Below are positions 29,334 to 56,085 of a DNA stretch of 64,000 nt, in pieces. How positions within the stretch are numbered: position 1 is the stretch's first letter; each line of letters starts with the position of its first letter. Source of the stretch: Brasenia schreberi (taxonomy: Eukaryota; Streptophyta; Magnoliopsida; Nymphaeales; Cabombaceae); contig JAYKKT010000047.1 of assembly GCA_036023115.1 (NCBI GenBank), positions 2,403,501-2,467,500 on the forward strand, given 5' to 3'. A program made the translations under genes and the position numbers. The notes under the pieces were generated by a model. The model did no database searches. It was given only the letters and a program-made list of their open reading frames with translations, and had not been told where the DNA came from.

Positions 29334-30770
29334 GAATATTTTTTGCGACGATTCACCGAAAGCTAACACCCACTGAGAGCTTCTTTTGATACGAGGAGCT
29401 CGAAACATGGGAATGTTGCTCTGCATGTGCATTTGGTTTCTAACCCAGCTCGTCGAGTCTTGTAATTTTCTCTCTCTAAATTTATCTTTTCATCCTTTTG
29501 ATGTATACACACTGTAACAAAATTTGTTGTAAATATGATCGTTCCTCATCCGTTTCTTCTTGTTGAGTATGATGCTATAGGAATCAATGCTGTAAATACT
29601 TGGGTTCATTTCATGAGAAAACAAAGTTGAACTCAGATCATCGAGTTCATGTAGATTGCCTTGTCGACCGCCCCCTTGCATTGCCTGCAACCATGCCTTT
29701 ATTATCTGTAGAGATTGGTAGATCATAGATGTATAATCTAAAAGGTGTCCTTGTAGCGGCGAGGCCCCTCGGATTGAAACTGGGCTGGGTATGATCCAAT
29801 TGATTTGGTATGTTAACCTTAAACATTCGTAATCAGTTTCTCACACTAGGTGTCCTTGTACCTGAACCCAATCGCGAAAGTGAACCGCAAGGGGTTTTAT
29901 AACTGACCCCAATCTGACCCAGTTCTATCCCTCCTCTTCGCCACTCAATTCTTTCATTGGTTCTTTCTCATTGCCAAGGACTCCTTTAGCGGGAAACCCT
30001 TGTTTGAGACGACGCAATACCACAATATTGTTCAAAACATGAGCTGAACACAATCAAACGCGTATTAGCTTAAACGAACACAAATAAGTTCAAACCCAGC
30101 TCACATATTCAAACTATGAGCTAGCTCGTATAGCCCTTGTTTGGGCTCGTTCAGTTCATTTATCGGCCTTATCAACATCCTTGGTAAATGATGGCTGATA
30201 AACAAGCTGAATGATCCAAACAACATAGTTCGTTGCTTGGCTCATTTTCTATAGGAACAATCGGAACTAAATTTCTAATGAAAAAGTCCATGTTCAAACA
30301 TGAACACAACCAATTTGTTATCATTTTAGAAACCGAATGTCCCATATTACTCTAAATGGAATGTCCCTTATTCATCTAAAACTTTCATTTTCAAACAAAA
30401 AAATTTATCCTTCATGTACATTAAGAATACCAATACAATTACCTCAAAGACATGGTTTCAGTAAAATTTTACACATGTAATTTAACGAGATTTCACGAGC
30501 TGAACCAAGCCAAAACTACCATGTTTATGTGCAACTCATATGGTTTACTGAACCGAACACAAACATGAACGATCTAGGGACCGGGCCGAGCCGAACTACG
30601 AGCTGCCCGGTTCGTTTACCAAATTACCAGCCCTACCTATCAAAGATTCGAAAGAGAGACTGATAAGGGAAAGATGCAAATTAAGCAGGCCATCCGTAAA
30701 TTGTTATCGATTTCGATTTGATGGGGAAACGTAAATGTAGCAAGAAAACAAGTAAGAGAGAGCCCGTATA
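29334..30770. other. QWRF 3' flank and spacer before SURF6
   Basis: The first few hundred bases would hold the QWRF 3'UTR. 30000-30640 is rich in GAAC/GTTC words reminiscent of the dispersed repeats elsewhere. No gene recognised. Confidence 0.4.
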
Positions 30771-30779
30771 CCTCCGTCG

Positions 30780-30796
30780 AGGGTTTTAGGGTTTAT
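30780..30796 (+). promoter_or_regulatory. Telo-box upstream of SURF6
   Basis: GAGGGTTTTAGGGTTTAT contains TTTAGGGTTT-type telo-box words (AAACCCTAA reversed) about 55 bases before the ATG. In plants telo-boxes are common in promoters or leaders of ribosomal-protein and ribosome-biogenesis genes, which fits the gene that follows. Confidence 0.7.
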
Positions 30797-30847
30797 CTGT
30801 CTGCGCTTTCCGCCTCCGTTGCAAACAACGAGGAGAAGAGAAGAGCG

Positions 30848-31867
30848 ATGAAGACGAAGGAGAAGGAGGAGCTAAGGGCCCTGATCCACGAACACTCTCT
30901 ATTCTTCGACCGTCTCGTCGAGCTCATCCCGGCCAGATTCTACCTTCCAGGAGATGGCGACGAGCAGCGCGTCTGGTTTCGGGGTCTCTCTAAGCAAGCC
31001 AAAGCCGCCGCCAAGAAGGAAACTAGGGAGAACCTCAAGAAGGCTCGCCGGCAACGCCTCGACCCGGAGAATACAAATTCCACCCTCGACCTCTTGAAGA
31101 AATCCATCGTAGACGATAAATCTTGCCTATCTGAAGGAGAAGAAGAAGACGAAGAAGAAAAAGGCCTGGATGTTCCTCCTAAGACGATGGTCAATCCCGA
31201 CGGTGCCGGATCCGTCACCTATGAAGAGCTCCGGGAGCGACTCCACCTTCGGATCCAAGAGCTACGGGGGAACCGTAATACTCGAACAATATCTTCCTCT
31301 GGTGTCGACCGAAAACCGAAGAATAACAAGAAGCTGATAAATAAGAATAAACAGTCGAAAGATGAGAACAAGAGTAAGGAGTCAGAAGGCGAAAAGAAGG
31401 CGAGCGGCGTTTCCACGGACTTGATGTTCAGTCAGGTGAACATCGATGGACAAGAAGTCGGAAAGAAGGGGAAGAAGAAACGAAAGGCTTCGAGGGAGGA
31501 GGAGCTAAAGAACGCGAAGAAATTGAAGAAAGCGATGGATGATCCGATGAAAGGCACAACTGTTTCCACGAAGCATTCATGGAGGGCGGCCGCGAGCCGA
31601 GCTGCGGGGGAAAAGGTGCATGACGATCCCAAGTTGTTGAAGCAAAGCATAAAGAAGGATAAGAGGAGGAAGCAAAAAAATGCACAGAAGTGGAATGAAA
31701 GGATCCATACCACGGAGAAGAACAAGGCTGCTAAGCAAAAGGCTCGATCGGAGAATATAGCTCAGCGTGCCCATGATAAAAAGATGCGCCGGATCGCTAA
31801 ACGGGAGAAGAAGCTTATGAGGCCGGGGTTCGAGGGTCGGAAGGATGGGTTCATCAATGAGTCATGA
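30848..31867 (+). CDS. SURF6: SURF6/RRP14 ribosome-biogenesis protein
   Basis: A 339-residue single-exon ORF. The N-terminus has HEHSLFFDRLVELIPARFYL, matching the N-terminal helix region of plant SURF6/Rrp14 homologues. A highly charged acidic then lysine-rich middle follows. The C-terminal SURF6 domain (about 195-339) includes KHSWRAAASRAAGEKVHDDP, then KLLKQSIKKDKRRKQKNAQK, and ends KREKKLMRPGFEGRKDGFIN-ES, the family's most conserved stretch. SURF6/Rrp14 is a nucleolar nucleic-acid-binding protein needed for pre-rRNA processing. The start follows GAAGAGAAGAGCG and is the first ATG; the frame is full length for the family. A telo-box lies in the leader or promoter. Neighbours are unrelated. 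Confidence 0.93.
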   Translation: MKTKEKEELRALIHEHSLFFDRLVELIPARFYLPGDGDEQRVWFRGLSKQAKAAAKKETRENLKKARRQRLDPENTNSTLDLLKKSIVDDKSCLSEGEEEDEEEKGLDVPPKTMVNPDGAGSVTYEELRERLHLRIQELRGNRNTRTISSSGVDRKPKNNKKLINKNKQSKDENKSKESEGEKKASGVSTDLMFSQVNIDGQEVGKKGKKKRKASREEELKNAKKLKKAMDDPMKGTTVSTKHSWRAAASRAAGEKVHDDPKLLKQSIKKDKRRKQKNAQKWNERIHTTEKNKAAKQKARSENIAQRAHDKKMRRIAKREKKLMRPGFEGRKDGFINES

Positions 31868-33923
31868 GTGTGAAGTTGAGAGATGGAAGACAGGGTTTGA
31901 ATCATAAGGTACTAAAATTTCTGACATGCGTTATCGGAAGCGTGCTTAAAGTAGCTTTTCTATTTCTTAATTGAGCAGTATTGGTGTATCCTATGGAATT
32001 GCTTTGTCACAGAAAAAAAATTGTAACCAATGGTAACCAAGGAGATTTTGTTTTGTTATGTTTTCGTCACATATCCTGCCATCCAATGCCATAAGTATCA
32101 ATGTGTAACCCATATGCATCGTATCATAAACTTTTTAGTAAAAAAAAATAAAAAATTCCAATACAATACATGCACATTAGGCCTCCTAGCATCCTATCGG
32201 ATGCACTATATCGTACAACACGCCACCATATCATGATCGGAGGTGATTTACAATATGTACTAGTATTTTATCGCAAACCTAGTATTTTATCGCAAACACC
32301 ATGTATACGATGGATATCATTACATACCCTGTGATTTGTAACGCTGCTTCCATCCCTTGCTTTGGTATCTTTCCTTTTAGTTCATGTCAGCTGTCATGCT
32401 TATGGTGTTAAAGTAGTCAACTGTGGAATTAGTTCATAGCATATGCCCACATGGAACAGACGTGAAGAGTGCTGAGGCCTATGTCTTGGGGACAGCAGTC
32501 TATCTTAGTTTCTGACTCATAAATTGCTAATGACAGGCCAAAGTGTGCACAGACTTGCAACTAGATGACTGAACATTCAGTTATCAACCAACACAAAGTG
32601 CCTGCTGTAGGTAATGGATCCTCCATGCTGGCCGTTCGTGGAAAAACCAAGGAAATTTTTGTTGAACATGGTGATGAGTATATTTAGTTGGCCATTGTCA
32701 ATCAGGGCGTGGATATTTGTCAATATCAGTTATTTTCGCTTATTTTTAAAAAGAAATTGTTTATATTCATTATAGAATGAGTTCTAAAGGAAATTGAGAA
32801 GTCTTGAAATGAATGTGGCATGCATACCTTAGGAAAGCATAATGCCATAAACTAATACCGCACTACAAATGAATCATGCAATGGCCAAGGTACTTCAGCA
32901 CTTGGAAAATAATGGAGCAAAGGGTTCTCTAGTGAGTCTGCGTGTTCTTTCTTATTAGAATAAGGCACACAATGCCTTTGGGAAGGAAACTGGAAGCCAC
33001 AAAAGTTTGATAACTTTGATTAACTAGAGGACCGGCTGAGTGACAAAGGGAACAAATGAAGAAGTCAATTGAAGTCTAAAATGGTTGTATACAGTTATCA
33101 ATGATAGACATTATAAATTTATATGTCATTTGACTAGCTGTGCGTTGAGATATTCTTAGAGGACAAGTGAAGCAACATTTAAACGTGAAGCTTTCAGCCT
33201 CAGTGAAGTGGGGTAGAGTATATTTGAGACGCAAAGGCTTTAAAAGACCACAACCCAAAGGTTCTTGTAATGATAAAAGTAAAGCTGCTCCTCAGCTATT
33301 GGCTTTGGATATCCCAACATTAGGTCCAGCTATGTCCTATTAGAGTCACTTGCAGACTTGCAGTATCTCCTTGACATTTTCATTTAGGGTTTCCTCTTTC
33401 CACTTTTTCATCCTTGACAGTTTGTTGTTCCTTGCTTAATGATTAAAGTGTTTGCTTCTGACTAAGTTGTTGGATGTTCATTATCAGGTATAGTTGGATG
33501 TTCAAATTCAGGTCCTCACTTACTATTCTTTGACCTGTTGTATCAACCACCTTTAGGTTTGTCTTTGTGTCATCTATACTTGTTAATTTGCAAGGTTGAT
33601 TTGTTGCCTTCTCGCTTGACACAACGGTACTTGTGGTAGAGTTGAGAAAATTGGTGGTCATGTTGAAACCTTGATTATGTTGGCGGCTAACTGTTGTCCG
33701 AAAAAGCATCAACATAACATTGCATTGCTTGATGGCTGGAACTATCAAGAAACAAGCATAGGCAATGAGAAAACAGCTATAGAGAACACAACCAGATGCA
33801 GTTGAATGATGATAGGTTATATTCTCTGAATTGTAGAATGCAGTTTAGGATGATCAATTTGGTATAAAGCAATGCGTGAGTGTGTTCATGTGAAACTCAT
33901 ATGACTGATGTTTCTTCATGCAG
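31868..33923. other. SURF6 3' flank and gene-free spacer
   Basis: No gene recognised. A small tandem duplication of a CTAGTATTTTATCGCAAAC unit lies at about 32260-32298. Confidence 0.45.
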
Positions 33924-36900
33924 ACGGATGCGGGAGGTAAGGAAACTAGTCGTAGATAATAAGATTCGTATTGGTTCTTGGAATATCAAAAAATTATCCG
34001 GTAAGTGATGGAGGTGGTAGATACTATGATTCAGAGAAAGATTTATATTCTATGCTTACAAGAGACAAAGTGAGTTGGAGAAAAAGCAAAGGAGATTGAT
34101 GATACATGTTTTAAATGATGGTACTCACGAAAGGAAAAGGCTTGAAACAGAGTTGGTATTATTATAAACGAAGATTTAAAGGATAGTGTAGTACATATAA
34201 TGATATGGTGATTGAATCATGACGTTGAAGTTAGTGCAAGGAGCAGAGGTGTTAATATAGTTTGTACTTACGCACCCCAAGTAGGACTAGAAGATAGTAT
34301 AAAGACGTCTTTTTGGGAGGAGTTAGATAAGGTGATTCAAAGAATTCCACAAAGGGAGATGATTTGTTTAGGAGGAGACTCAAATGAACATGTCGGTAAA
34401 GAGACATTAGAATATCAAGGTATTCATGAAAACTTTGGTTTTGGGGATATAAATGAGGAAGGTAGTGAGATTTTAAATTTTGTTATGGCATTTGATCTCT
34501 TTATAAATTCTGCCCATGCAAGGGATCATCCTTCCATGGCTGGTCCCAAGCCCGGATAAAGGAGGAGGGTTGTGTTAGGCTTTCGACAACCAACGTAAAA
34601 TTTTGTTGATTTTTTATATCATGGATTACACAATTGGCACACATTGCATCCTCCAAAAAGAAAGTTTTAAATACCTAGGGTTAATTTTTCAGAGTGATAA
34701 GAATTAATGGAGATGTTATGCATAGAATTAATGTTGGTTGGTTAAAATGGAGAGGAGCATCAAGTATACTTTGTGATAAGAAGATACCATTAAAGTTAAA
34801 AGTTAAATATTATAGAGCAACAATTAGACTTGCCATGTTTTATTGTTCTGAGTGTTGGGCAGTTAATTATCAACATGTACAAAAGATGTTTGTGACAGAA
34901 ATGAAGATGTTGAGATGGATGAGTGGTCATACAAGAAAAATCGTATACATAATGAGGTTATTAGAAATAAATTATGTGTGGCACCAATAGAGGATAAAAT
35001 GAGAGAATATCGTTTAAGGTGGTTTGGACACATGGAAAGAAGATGAAAAGAAGAACATGTAAGAAGGTATGAAAAACTAGATTTTGAAAGTAATAAAAGA
35101 GGTAGAGGACGACCATAAAAGTGTTGGAAAGAAACAATAAGAATGATCTAGCTTATTGTGAGTTAACTGCTAACATGGCACATGATAGGGCTCTGTGGAA
35201 ACAAAGAATCCATGTAGCTGACCCCGTCTAGTATGGGAAAAGGCTTTGTTGTTGTTGTTGTTTTTGTATTTGCTCTCTTTATAGTCATACAAACATAAAT
35301 TAATTATTTTTATTTTGTTTGTAGGAAAAAGGATAGATCATGTTGTAAAGATTGCAAGGTAATTCAAAGAGAAAGTTGAATCACCTAATATCAACTTTTA
35401 GTTATGAATTTATAGATAAAAAAGTGGACAAAGAAGAAAAGAGTGCATCAAGATATTTAGACTAAATAGTGGAACCTAAAAAGCAGGAAAGAAGGTATAT
35501 TTAAATATAAAATGCTTCAAGGAGATGCTTGAAATTATGTTGGTACACCTTGTGATATGTAGAATAATATGACTATATATATTAGGAAAGTGGTGAAAGA
35601 TGTGTTGGGTTAATATAAGGAAAGTGTACCGGCACAAAAAAAAGCTTGGTGGTGGAGTGAAGTGGTGCAAGATAAAATCAAGGCAAAGAGGGCATGTGAT
35701 AAATTACATCAGTCTAAGAAGACTAGTGAAATTTTAGAGACTTATAAGAAAGCAAATAAAGAAGCGAAAAAGGCCGTCATTGAAGCGAAAGATAAAATTT
35801 AGGAGGATTTATATAAAAAATTCTCAAAAGAGGGTGAAAGAGATATTTTTAGGATAACTAGGGTTAGAGATAAGAAAGCTAAAGATCTTAATTTTGTTAG
35901 ATGCATCAAAGACGATGATGAGAAAATTTTAGTGACAAATAATGATATAAAAAATAGATGGATACATTATTTTTATAAGCTTTTTAATGAAAATAAAGAT
36001 GTTAGTATTATCTTAGGAGAGTTAGCAAAATTAGAAAAGTATATACACCACAATTTCTACTGACGTATTCAAAAGAATGAAGTCAAAGAGGCTCTTAAAC
36101 ATATGAAGGTTGGTAAATGTACACTATACAATATTCTTATAAAAGTTTGGAAAATCCTAGGAGAGACTCGAATCACTTGGCTCACATGACTGTTTAATGC
36201 ATTATGGAGAAACCAAAAGATGCTCAAAGAATGGAGAGCAAGTACACTTATACTCATATACAAAAACAAGGGAGACATTCATAATTGTGTGAATTATCGG
36301 GGTATCAAGTTAATGAGAATGTAAGTTTGATCATTGAGGACATGGAAATTAAAATTGGCACACATTGCATCCTCCAACAATAAAGTTTTAAATACCTATG
36401 GTCAATTTTTTAGAGTGATGAAAGAATTTATGGAGATGTTACGTATATAATTAATGTAGGTTTGTTAAAATGGAGAGGAACATCGGGTATTCTTTGTGAC
36501 AAGAAGATACTATTAAAGTTAAGAAGGTAAATATTATAGAGCAACAATTAGACCTGCCATGTTTTATGGTTTTGAGTGTTGGGCCGTTAATCATCAACAT
36601 GTACAAAAGATATCCGTGACATAAATGAAGATGTTGAGATGCATGAGCGGTCATACAAGGAAATAACGTATACATAATGAGGTTGTTAGAAACAAATTGC
36701 GAGTGACACCAATAAAGTATAAAATGAGAGAATATCGTTTAAGATGGTTTGAACATATAGAAAGAAGATCGAAAGAAGCGCCAAATTAAATTTTGAAAGT
36801 ATTAAAAGAGGTAGAGGACGACCACAAAAAAAGTCTTGGAAAGAAACAATAAAGAATGATCTAACTTTTGTTGAGTTAACTACTAACATGGCACATGATA

Positions 36901-36975
36901 GAGCTTTGTGGAAACAAAGAATCCATGTAGCCAACCGCGTCTAGTATGGGAAAATGGTTAGTTGTTGTTGTTGCC
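33924..36975 (+). mobile_element. RTE LINE, dead, interrupted by a nested element
   Basis: The 5' part (33924-34505) encodes the endonuclease: IRIGSWNI, VCTYAPQVGLEDSIKTSFWE, and MICLGGDSNEHVG (GDxN catalytic motif). The frame then stops inside FDLFI at the nested insertion and resumes after 35283 with the linker (KKDRSCCKDCKV), a short RT N-terminal region (RNQKMLKEWRASTLILIYKN), a large deletion over the catalytic RT core, and the C-terminal NHQHVQKISVT / [17 protein letters not shown] regions. It ends with the 3' block and a GTT tail near 36940-36975. Many stops and frameshifts are present. Confidence 0.85.
34490..35283 (+). mobile_element. 762-bp RTE derivative nested in another RTE
   Basis: TSD ATTTGATCTCTTTATA (34490-34505) and ATTTGCTCTCTTTATA (35268-35283) match at 15 of 16 bases. 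The inserted unit begins AATTCTGCCCATGCAAGGGA and has CATGGCTGGTCCCAAGCCCG and CGACAACCAACGTAAAATTT. It then jumps to RTE C-terminal coding sequence (CACATTGCATCCTCC onward; [20 protein letters not shown]) and ends with the RTE 3' block and (GTT)n. It keeps the same exact 5' end as 12439-12640 but a far longer RTE portion. Confidence 0.85.
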
Positions 36976-37725
36976 TCATAGTTGGAATCGAGATAGGGTT
37001 GTATCAACCAAGAGAGTTTAGTATAGCTTTAAGAAAAGGCAAAGAAACTTTTATAGATTAAGTTTCAGTCCTTCTGTCTAAGGTTGATTTCTTGATTGAC
37101 TTCTTTTCGTTTACCTGATTGTCTCTAGAGAGTTACATTGTTGCTAGTTTGATGTTGGTTGCAGGTGACACCTTTGTTCTGCATTTAGGTGGAGGCATAT
37201 GTGTGGCTTGCATCTCTTTTGCCCTGTTCATTGCTGATTCTATCCCTCTTTTGGCACCGTTCACCTTTTATAATTTTCTGTTCTTAAGAAATATGAGAAA
37301 GAATCCCACGGTGAGGATGGGCACTGAATGTATCCAAATGGATCAAGCATACCAATTCGGAGGTTTGTTATTCCAACGTATGACTTCCTCCTCAACTACA
37401 GAACATCAGCCTAACAAGCAAGGGATATTGGTTTGGAAACCAAGAACAAAGCAGAAAAATATATTTTGCAGTCTGAATGTAGCTATTCCTTTGTAAACAG
37501 GTTGCATGCGGTTCAGCAATTGAGAGTTGCCTCCATCTTTCTATTTGCTGTTGAACGTTATGCCAAATTCCTTTGTACTAGCGCATCTTTGTGTAATGCT
37601 TTTTGACATTTTTGTCACTTCAAGAATATACTTTTTGCAAGTTGTACTTGATTCACGCTATTCGATCTTATTCATCATCTTCCCAATGGAAAAGGTCATA
37701 AACTACTAGTTATTCATTACCCGTA

Positions 37726-37803
<78 letters not shown>

Positions 37804-38489
37804 TTTAGTATATGCACATATGAATATATGTTTAAACATTTTCAAAGATCTCAACTGTCTGATCTTAAAAATCAACACTTAAGATATTTAAGTTAAAAAA
37901 AAAAATTGTACCGAATGCATTTATTACACTTACAAAAAGTACTGGCATCTATATGAGAGAGAGAGTCATATGGGTATCGAGCTTATGACCTTCAACTCGT
38001 CTGGTTTCGTGCATCTATATGAACCAAGTCTTTGCTCAACTTGCAAGCTCATTAGACAGTGAGGTAGTCTTGCCATGGGTGCAGATGAGCTGAACAAGTG
38101 GCTTGGCTCATTTTGGCTAGCTAGAACTTCAAACTCTCTCTCTCACACACACACAGGCACACGCACTCAAAGAAAAAAATATTCTAGGTCCATCCTTAGA
38201 TACAAGGTCAAATCCTTCGGTTACTGGCATTCTACGCAGTGAGGCCAACTAAGATAAGAACCGAACCACATGAAACACTAATGGCCCTTTCCTGTGAGTA
38301 ATTCTGAAGTTGGCTACCCTAGATTCATAGAAAGCACATACAGGAAGTGGACACACCAGGCTCTTTGTATAACCATGCTTCCTTATACCCCAAGGTTGGT
38401 GGTAGTGGTGTTAAATGAAAATCTGAAAAAATCTCGGGTCTCTATTGTATATAGAAAAATCTAAGTGTTTTGTGGACGTGAAATACAAA
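36976..38489. other. Intergenic with microsatellite block
   Basis: Includes (AT)n then (AGAT)n and (GA)n at 37729-37801, followed by AAACATTTTCAAAGATCTCA, which resembles the foldback family of 20296-20636. The ORF at 37119-37496 has hydrophobic stretches but no recognisable family. Confidence 0.5.
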
Positions 38490-52260
<13,771 letters not shown>

Positions 52261-54630
52261 GCAAACAAGGAGTGACATGTTTCCTCTTTTCATATATATG
52301 CTTCATTCTCTTAAGAACGTTATGTTCAGTAATGCTTTTCTCTGTGTGTTCTACGACAGTACTAGGTATCCCTTGTTTACATTATTTGGGTGGGATAATA
52401 TTCTGTTTCCTCTCATTGATTATGCATCATTTTTTTCCCAACTTCTTTCCTCATGACCTTGTTGAAAACCTCAGATTAGCTTGACCCGGAACCAACCAGA
52501 ACGAATCAAGCCTTCTCCTGCACTTAGTGTCTTTGTTTGCCTCGGTTCTTAGTTGAGGTTGTGCTCGATCTATGGGAAATTAACATTTATCCTGAAATAA
52601 CCAAAGCATGTAGTGTTGTTTTCCTTGAACAAACTGGCACAAGGGCCATCACCAAGATTTTGCTACTTATGTAAAAGGGCTGCTTGAATTTGTTATGTGG
52701 ATGGTATAACAGCTTTAGGTAGTAGACTCGACGATAATATACCAAGTTTGATGAGACCACCACATCTTTCTAGAGCTCCAATTGGGTCATTTTTTGTGTT
52801 AGTAATGACTGGTTAGCAAACATTAATGCTCTCTCAGATTCTTCAATGGATCTTGCTGAGGTTGGTTTCCATTTGAAGTATTGCTCGCTTGGATGAAGCC
52901 CAACAGTCCTCATAGTTGGCTGGATAGGACCAGTTTGGACCCAACCCGCAGGGTCAGGGAAGAAGATAAGTTTTGGAAAAGCGCAGGAGCCAAATTCTGG
53001 GCCTTGTATCTTGCAATACAATGGGTGTTTTGAGTAAGCCAAAGGTGGAGTCTTGAAACTGGGTTGATTGGTAAATTGATGTTTCGGATCGCTACGTAAC
53101 TGATAGGGAAAAAGGCATTGATCAACCCCTATACTCAGCATAAATATAATATGTTTTGTGCATTACCAAAATTGGGAAATTATATGTATTTAAATACTAA
53201 AATACTTTTGAACTGGATCTGAGGATCTGTAGACATCCTCTGCAAGATTCAGATCCAGGATTGGATCCGCTTTCAAGTGCATGAGATCTTAGTCTATATT
53301 GATTTCTATGGTAGGTCCGATTTTCATTTTGTTCTTGATCCTGTATCTGGATTTAGTGTACGAGATCTAGGTTGGCAGGAATGCATCATCCTACCACCTC
53401 CCATTCCTTTTGGGTGTGATGATCGACTTTGAACGTGGCCCGATTTTTCCATCTTACTGGAGGGACATGAGCACAGGCTTTTGGATCATGTCCCTGTTGG
53501 TTGTTCTATTTCAGCTTTCTTTACCTTTTGGGTCATTTCATGTTCTTGTGAATAGGTCAGTCGACCTGACAATGACATGATCTTTCGAGTCTTTTTGGCT
53601 AGACACGAACACGATTATTTGGATCATTTGTGTGTCATGTCTTGTATCACAGGCGCTAAATAAAACTTGGCCGATCAATAACACAAGTTCTAACGTGAGT
53701 ATGAAGCATGGTGCTCTGAGAAACGGCTGGAAGCCGTATGGATAGTTTTGATAGCCAAGCAAAATATTATGTGAATCGCATTTAAAGTCTAGTAGGAAAT
53801 AAAAGAAATTGAATGAAATAAAATATCAATCACAGCAGAGGTTTAATAGAAAATAGACTATTATTTAAAACATAAGAAATAGTTATTTTTAAGTAATTAA
53901 GGCACATTTGCTGACGACAATTTTTAGAATGATAATACTAAAACCTACGGTTTAGGCTTGATTTTCAGAATTTGGAGATATTATATTTTGACCTGTCCCA
54001 ATTAAACCCAGAAGATAGTTTATTGGTTTTTTATGGTAGGTCATGAGTTCCATGCCTTGTCATTTATCTGGTTAGAATCTGCTAAGGCCTAGACCAACAT
54101 GCCTATCAAAATAGTTGGAACCTTACCTTTTGAGTGCATTGATAAAAACATATAAAAATTTAAAATTTCCTTTGTTAAGGTAAATACCACAAGCTGGCTT
54201 GCTTGGTACTAGTAAATGCTACCGTTCTAATATAAAAACTCTTGCCAAACAAGTCATTTACTGCAAGGTAGCTTATGATGCACATAAGCCACTACTATAT
54301 CGTATGATGCTTTGCCCAATTAAGTCATTTCCTTATTGTATGGTAGAGGTAAGTGGAGCATTGCAAAACAAGCCTCCTACCTTACAACGCAGTAGTGGAT
54401 CTATATTGAGCCAAGGTGGAGAGTTCGCCCCACCTGAAATTTTGAAAATCAACTTGAAGTCTATAGCCCATGAGGGATCCATGGGCTATAATACATAGTT
54501 TGCACCACCCGAAAACATTAAAGGGTTATTCGCATCACTCCAAAAGAGTTTCTAGATCCACGACTACTACCATGGTTATGTATGCTTACAGGAAGTCTTC
54601 ACGGCTATGTAAGCTTACAGTAAGTCTTCT
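52261..54630. other. CK2 alpha 3' flank and gene-free spacer
   Basis: The first few hundred bases should contain the CK2 3'UTR. Nothing else coding was recognised. Confidence 0.4.
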
Positions 54631-54631
54631 T

Positions 54632-54633
<2 letters not shown>

Positions 54634-54675
<42 letters not shown>

Positions 54676-54676
54676 T
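54634..54676. repeat. (TA)n(CA)n microsatellite
   Basis: TA units followed by CA units. Confidence 0.95.
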
Positions 54677-56085
54677 AGGCGAAACCTGGTCTAATGGGAA
54701 AAACCCTAGCAAGTTTAGGAGTTGCATAATGAAATTCAGGAGCAAGATTCCCATAAAGGTTTGTAGGAAGAAGTGTTGATCTTCGAAGCAAATTCTGTTT
54801 GGGCTTTACGTATAGCTTCTGATAACTCTGTTCTAGTGCCACAGAAAGTATGGGAGGTAGCTTTGATTTGTCTCTGAATCTGATAGGTTGTGAGAGTCCA
54901 TCTCTTTTTCGAAACAATTTCATATGGGTTCCACACAGCTATACCTTTCAATGCAAATTGTGTTCCAGGTAATGTTCTTTTTTGTCATTTCTTGTTTGTG
55001 TCATGAACAGGTCAAAACAAATAGACCTTGATACTTGGGTTGAAATGAACATGACCCAGGGAACAATCCCCCGAGACAAACGCATGACTTTTGAGTTGTT
55101 CCAAACACGGCTTCTATTTCAGGTGTTATATAGGCAACATTGGTGGGGATTTCTTGTTTTGGCTTGTGGTCACGTGTTTCTTCTAATAGACAGGTCTACC
55201 AACTCAAGAAACTCTCCCATAACCCTCACAGGAGCATGGACTTTCTTGTTTCGTGTCTGTGTTGGGTTCTTATGTCATATCTTACATTGACGACCCTGCC
55301 GAGACGAACTCAGTCTCTCTCTCGTGCTCATGCTCATGCTCACACGCACATGCATGTGCATGCACCTACACAATCAAAATGCCCCACACTCGCCCCCTTC
55401 CAAAACACTCATCCAATCACATGCTGGTGATACGGGTCAGTTCATGTTCGATAGCAACAAGAATGAGATCCATTGCAGCGATATAAATTTCAATCCTATC
55501 AACTGTAACATGACTAAATTATTATAACATGACTGAATTATTATGCTTGGAGTTTAGTTTTGTTGAGTACAATTATTGTCTAGGCACAGATCGAAAATAC
55601 AATCTTAGAGAGGTCAACAATCATGTCAAAACCAAAACCAAGCCTTTTTCTCACGTTAAGTGGGGTCAGTTGCATGAATTTTTAGTTGTCATTATGCTCA
55701 ATCTTGTGTAATATTAACATTCAACTCAATAAAACTATTATGAAAGTTTAGGCGATCTGGCCAAGAAGTTCATGGACACGTTTAGATCAAGGTTCACGGC
55801 GATCTCCATATAAAATATTGGACCTGAGTCAAGGGTCCGAGTATAGCAAACCCATCTCCCTCTCTGTGTGTGTGTGCGCGCGCTTGTGTATAAAAAAGTT
55901 TGGGAATGCAATAGCCTTAAATGGAATAATTACACAGTGATCAATCACTGGGTCTGGACTTGAGCTTGTTTCACTTGGAGTAAAAATTTTCTTTCTCTGA
56001 TTTGTGGAGAAACTGTATATACAAGGCGTGCCATCGGAGACGCTCGTCATAAACCTCCAAGACTGGAACCCTTAACTCCAAAGCC
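54677..56085. other. Gene-free spacer with one RTE-like tail
   Basis: At about 55628-55680, minus strand, CAACTGACCCCACTTAACGT then GAGAAAAAGGCTTGG and a GTTTTG repeat looks like another RTE-related 3' tail. Short ORFs lack motifs. Confidence 0.4.

Noticed and set aside
37119..37496. 125-residue ORF with hydrophobic segments
   Set aside because: Starts plausibly and could encode membrane helices, but no recognisable family, codon pattern or neighbouring exon supports it. Left as unassigned.
55253..55527. Overlapping ORFs rich in Cys, Ser and His
   Set aside because: Driven by a GCTCATGCTCAC-type low-complexity run; frames overlap and none has a motif.
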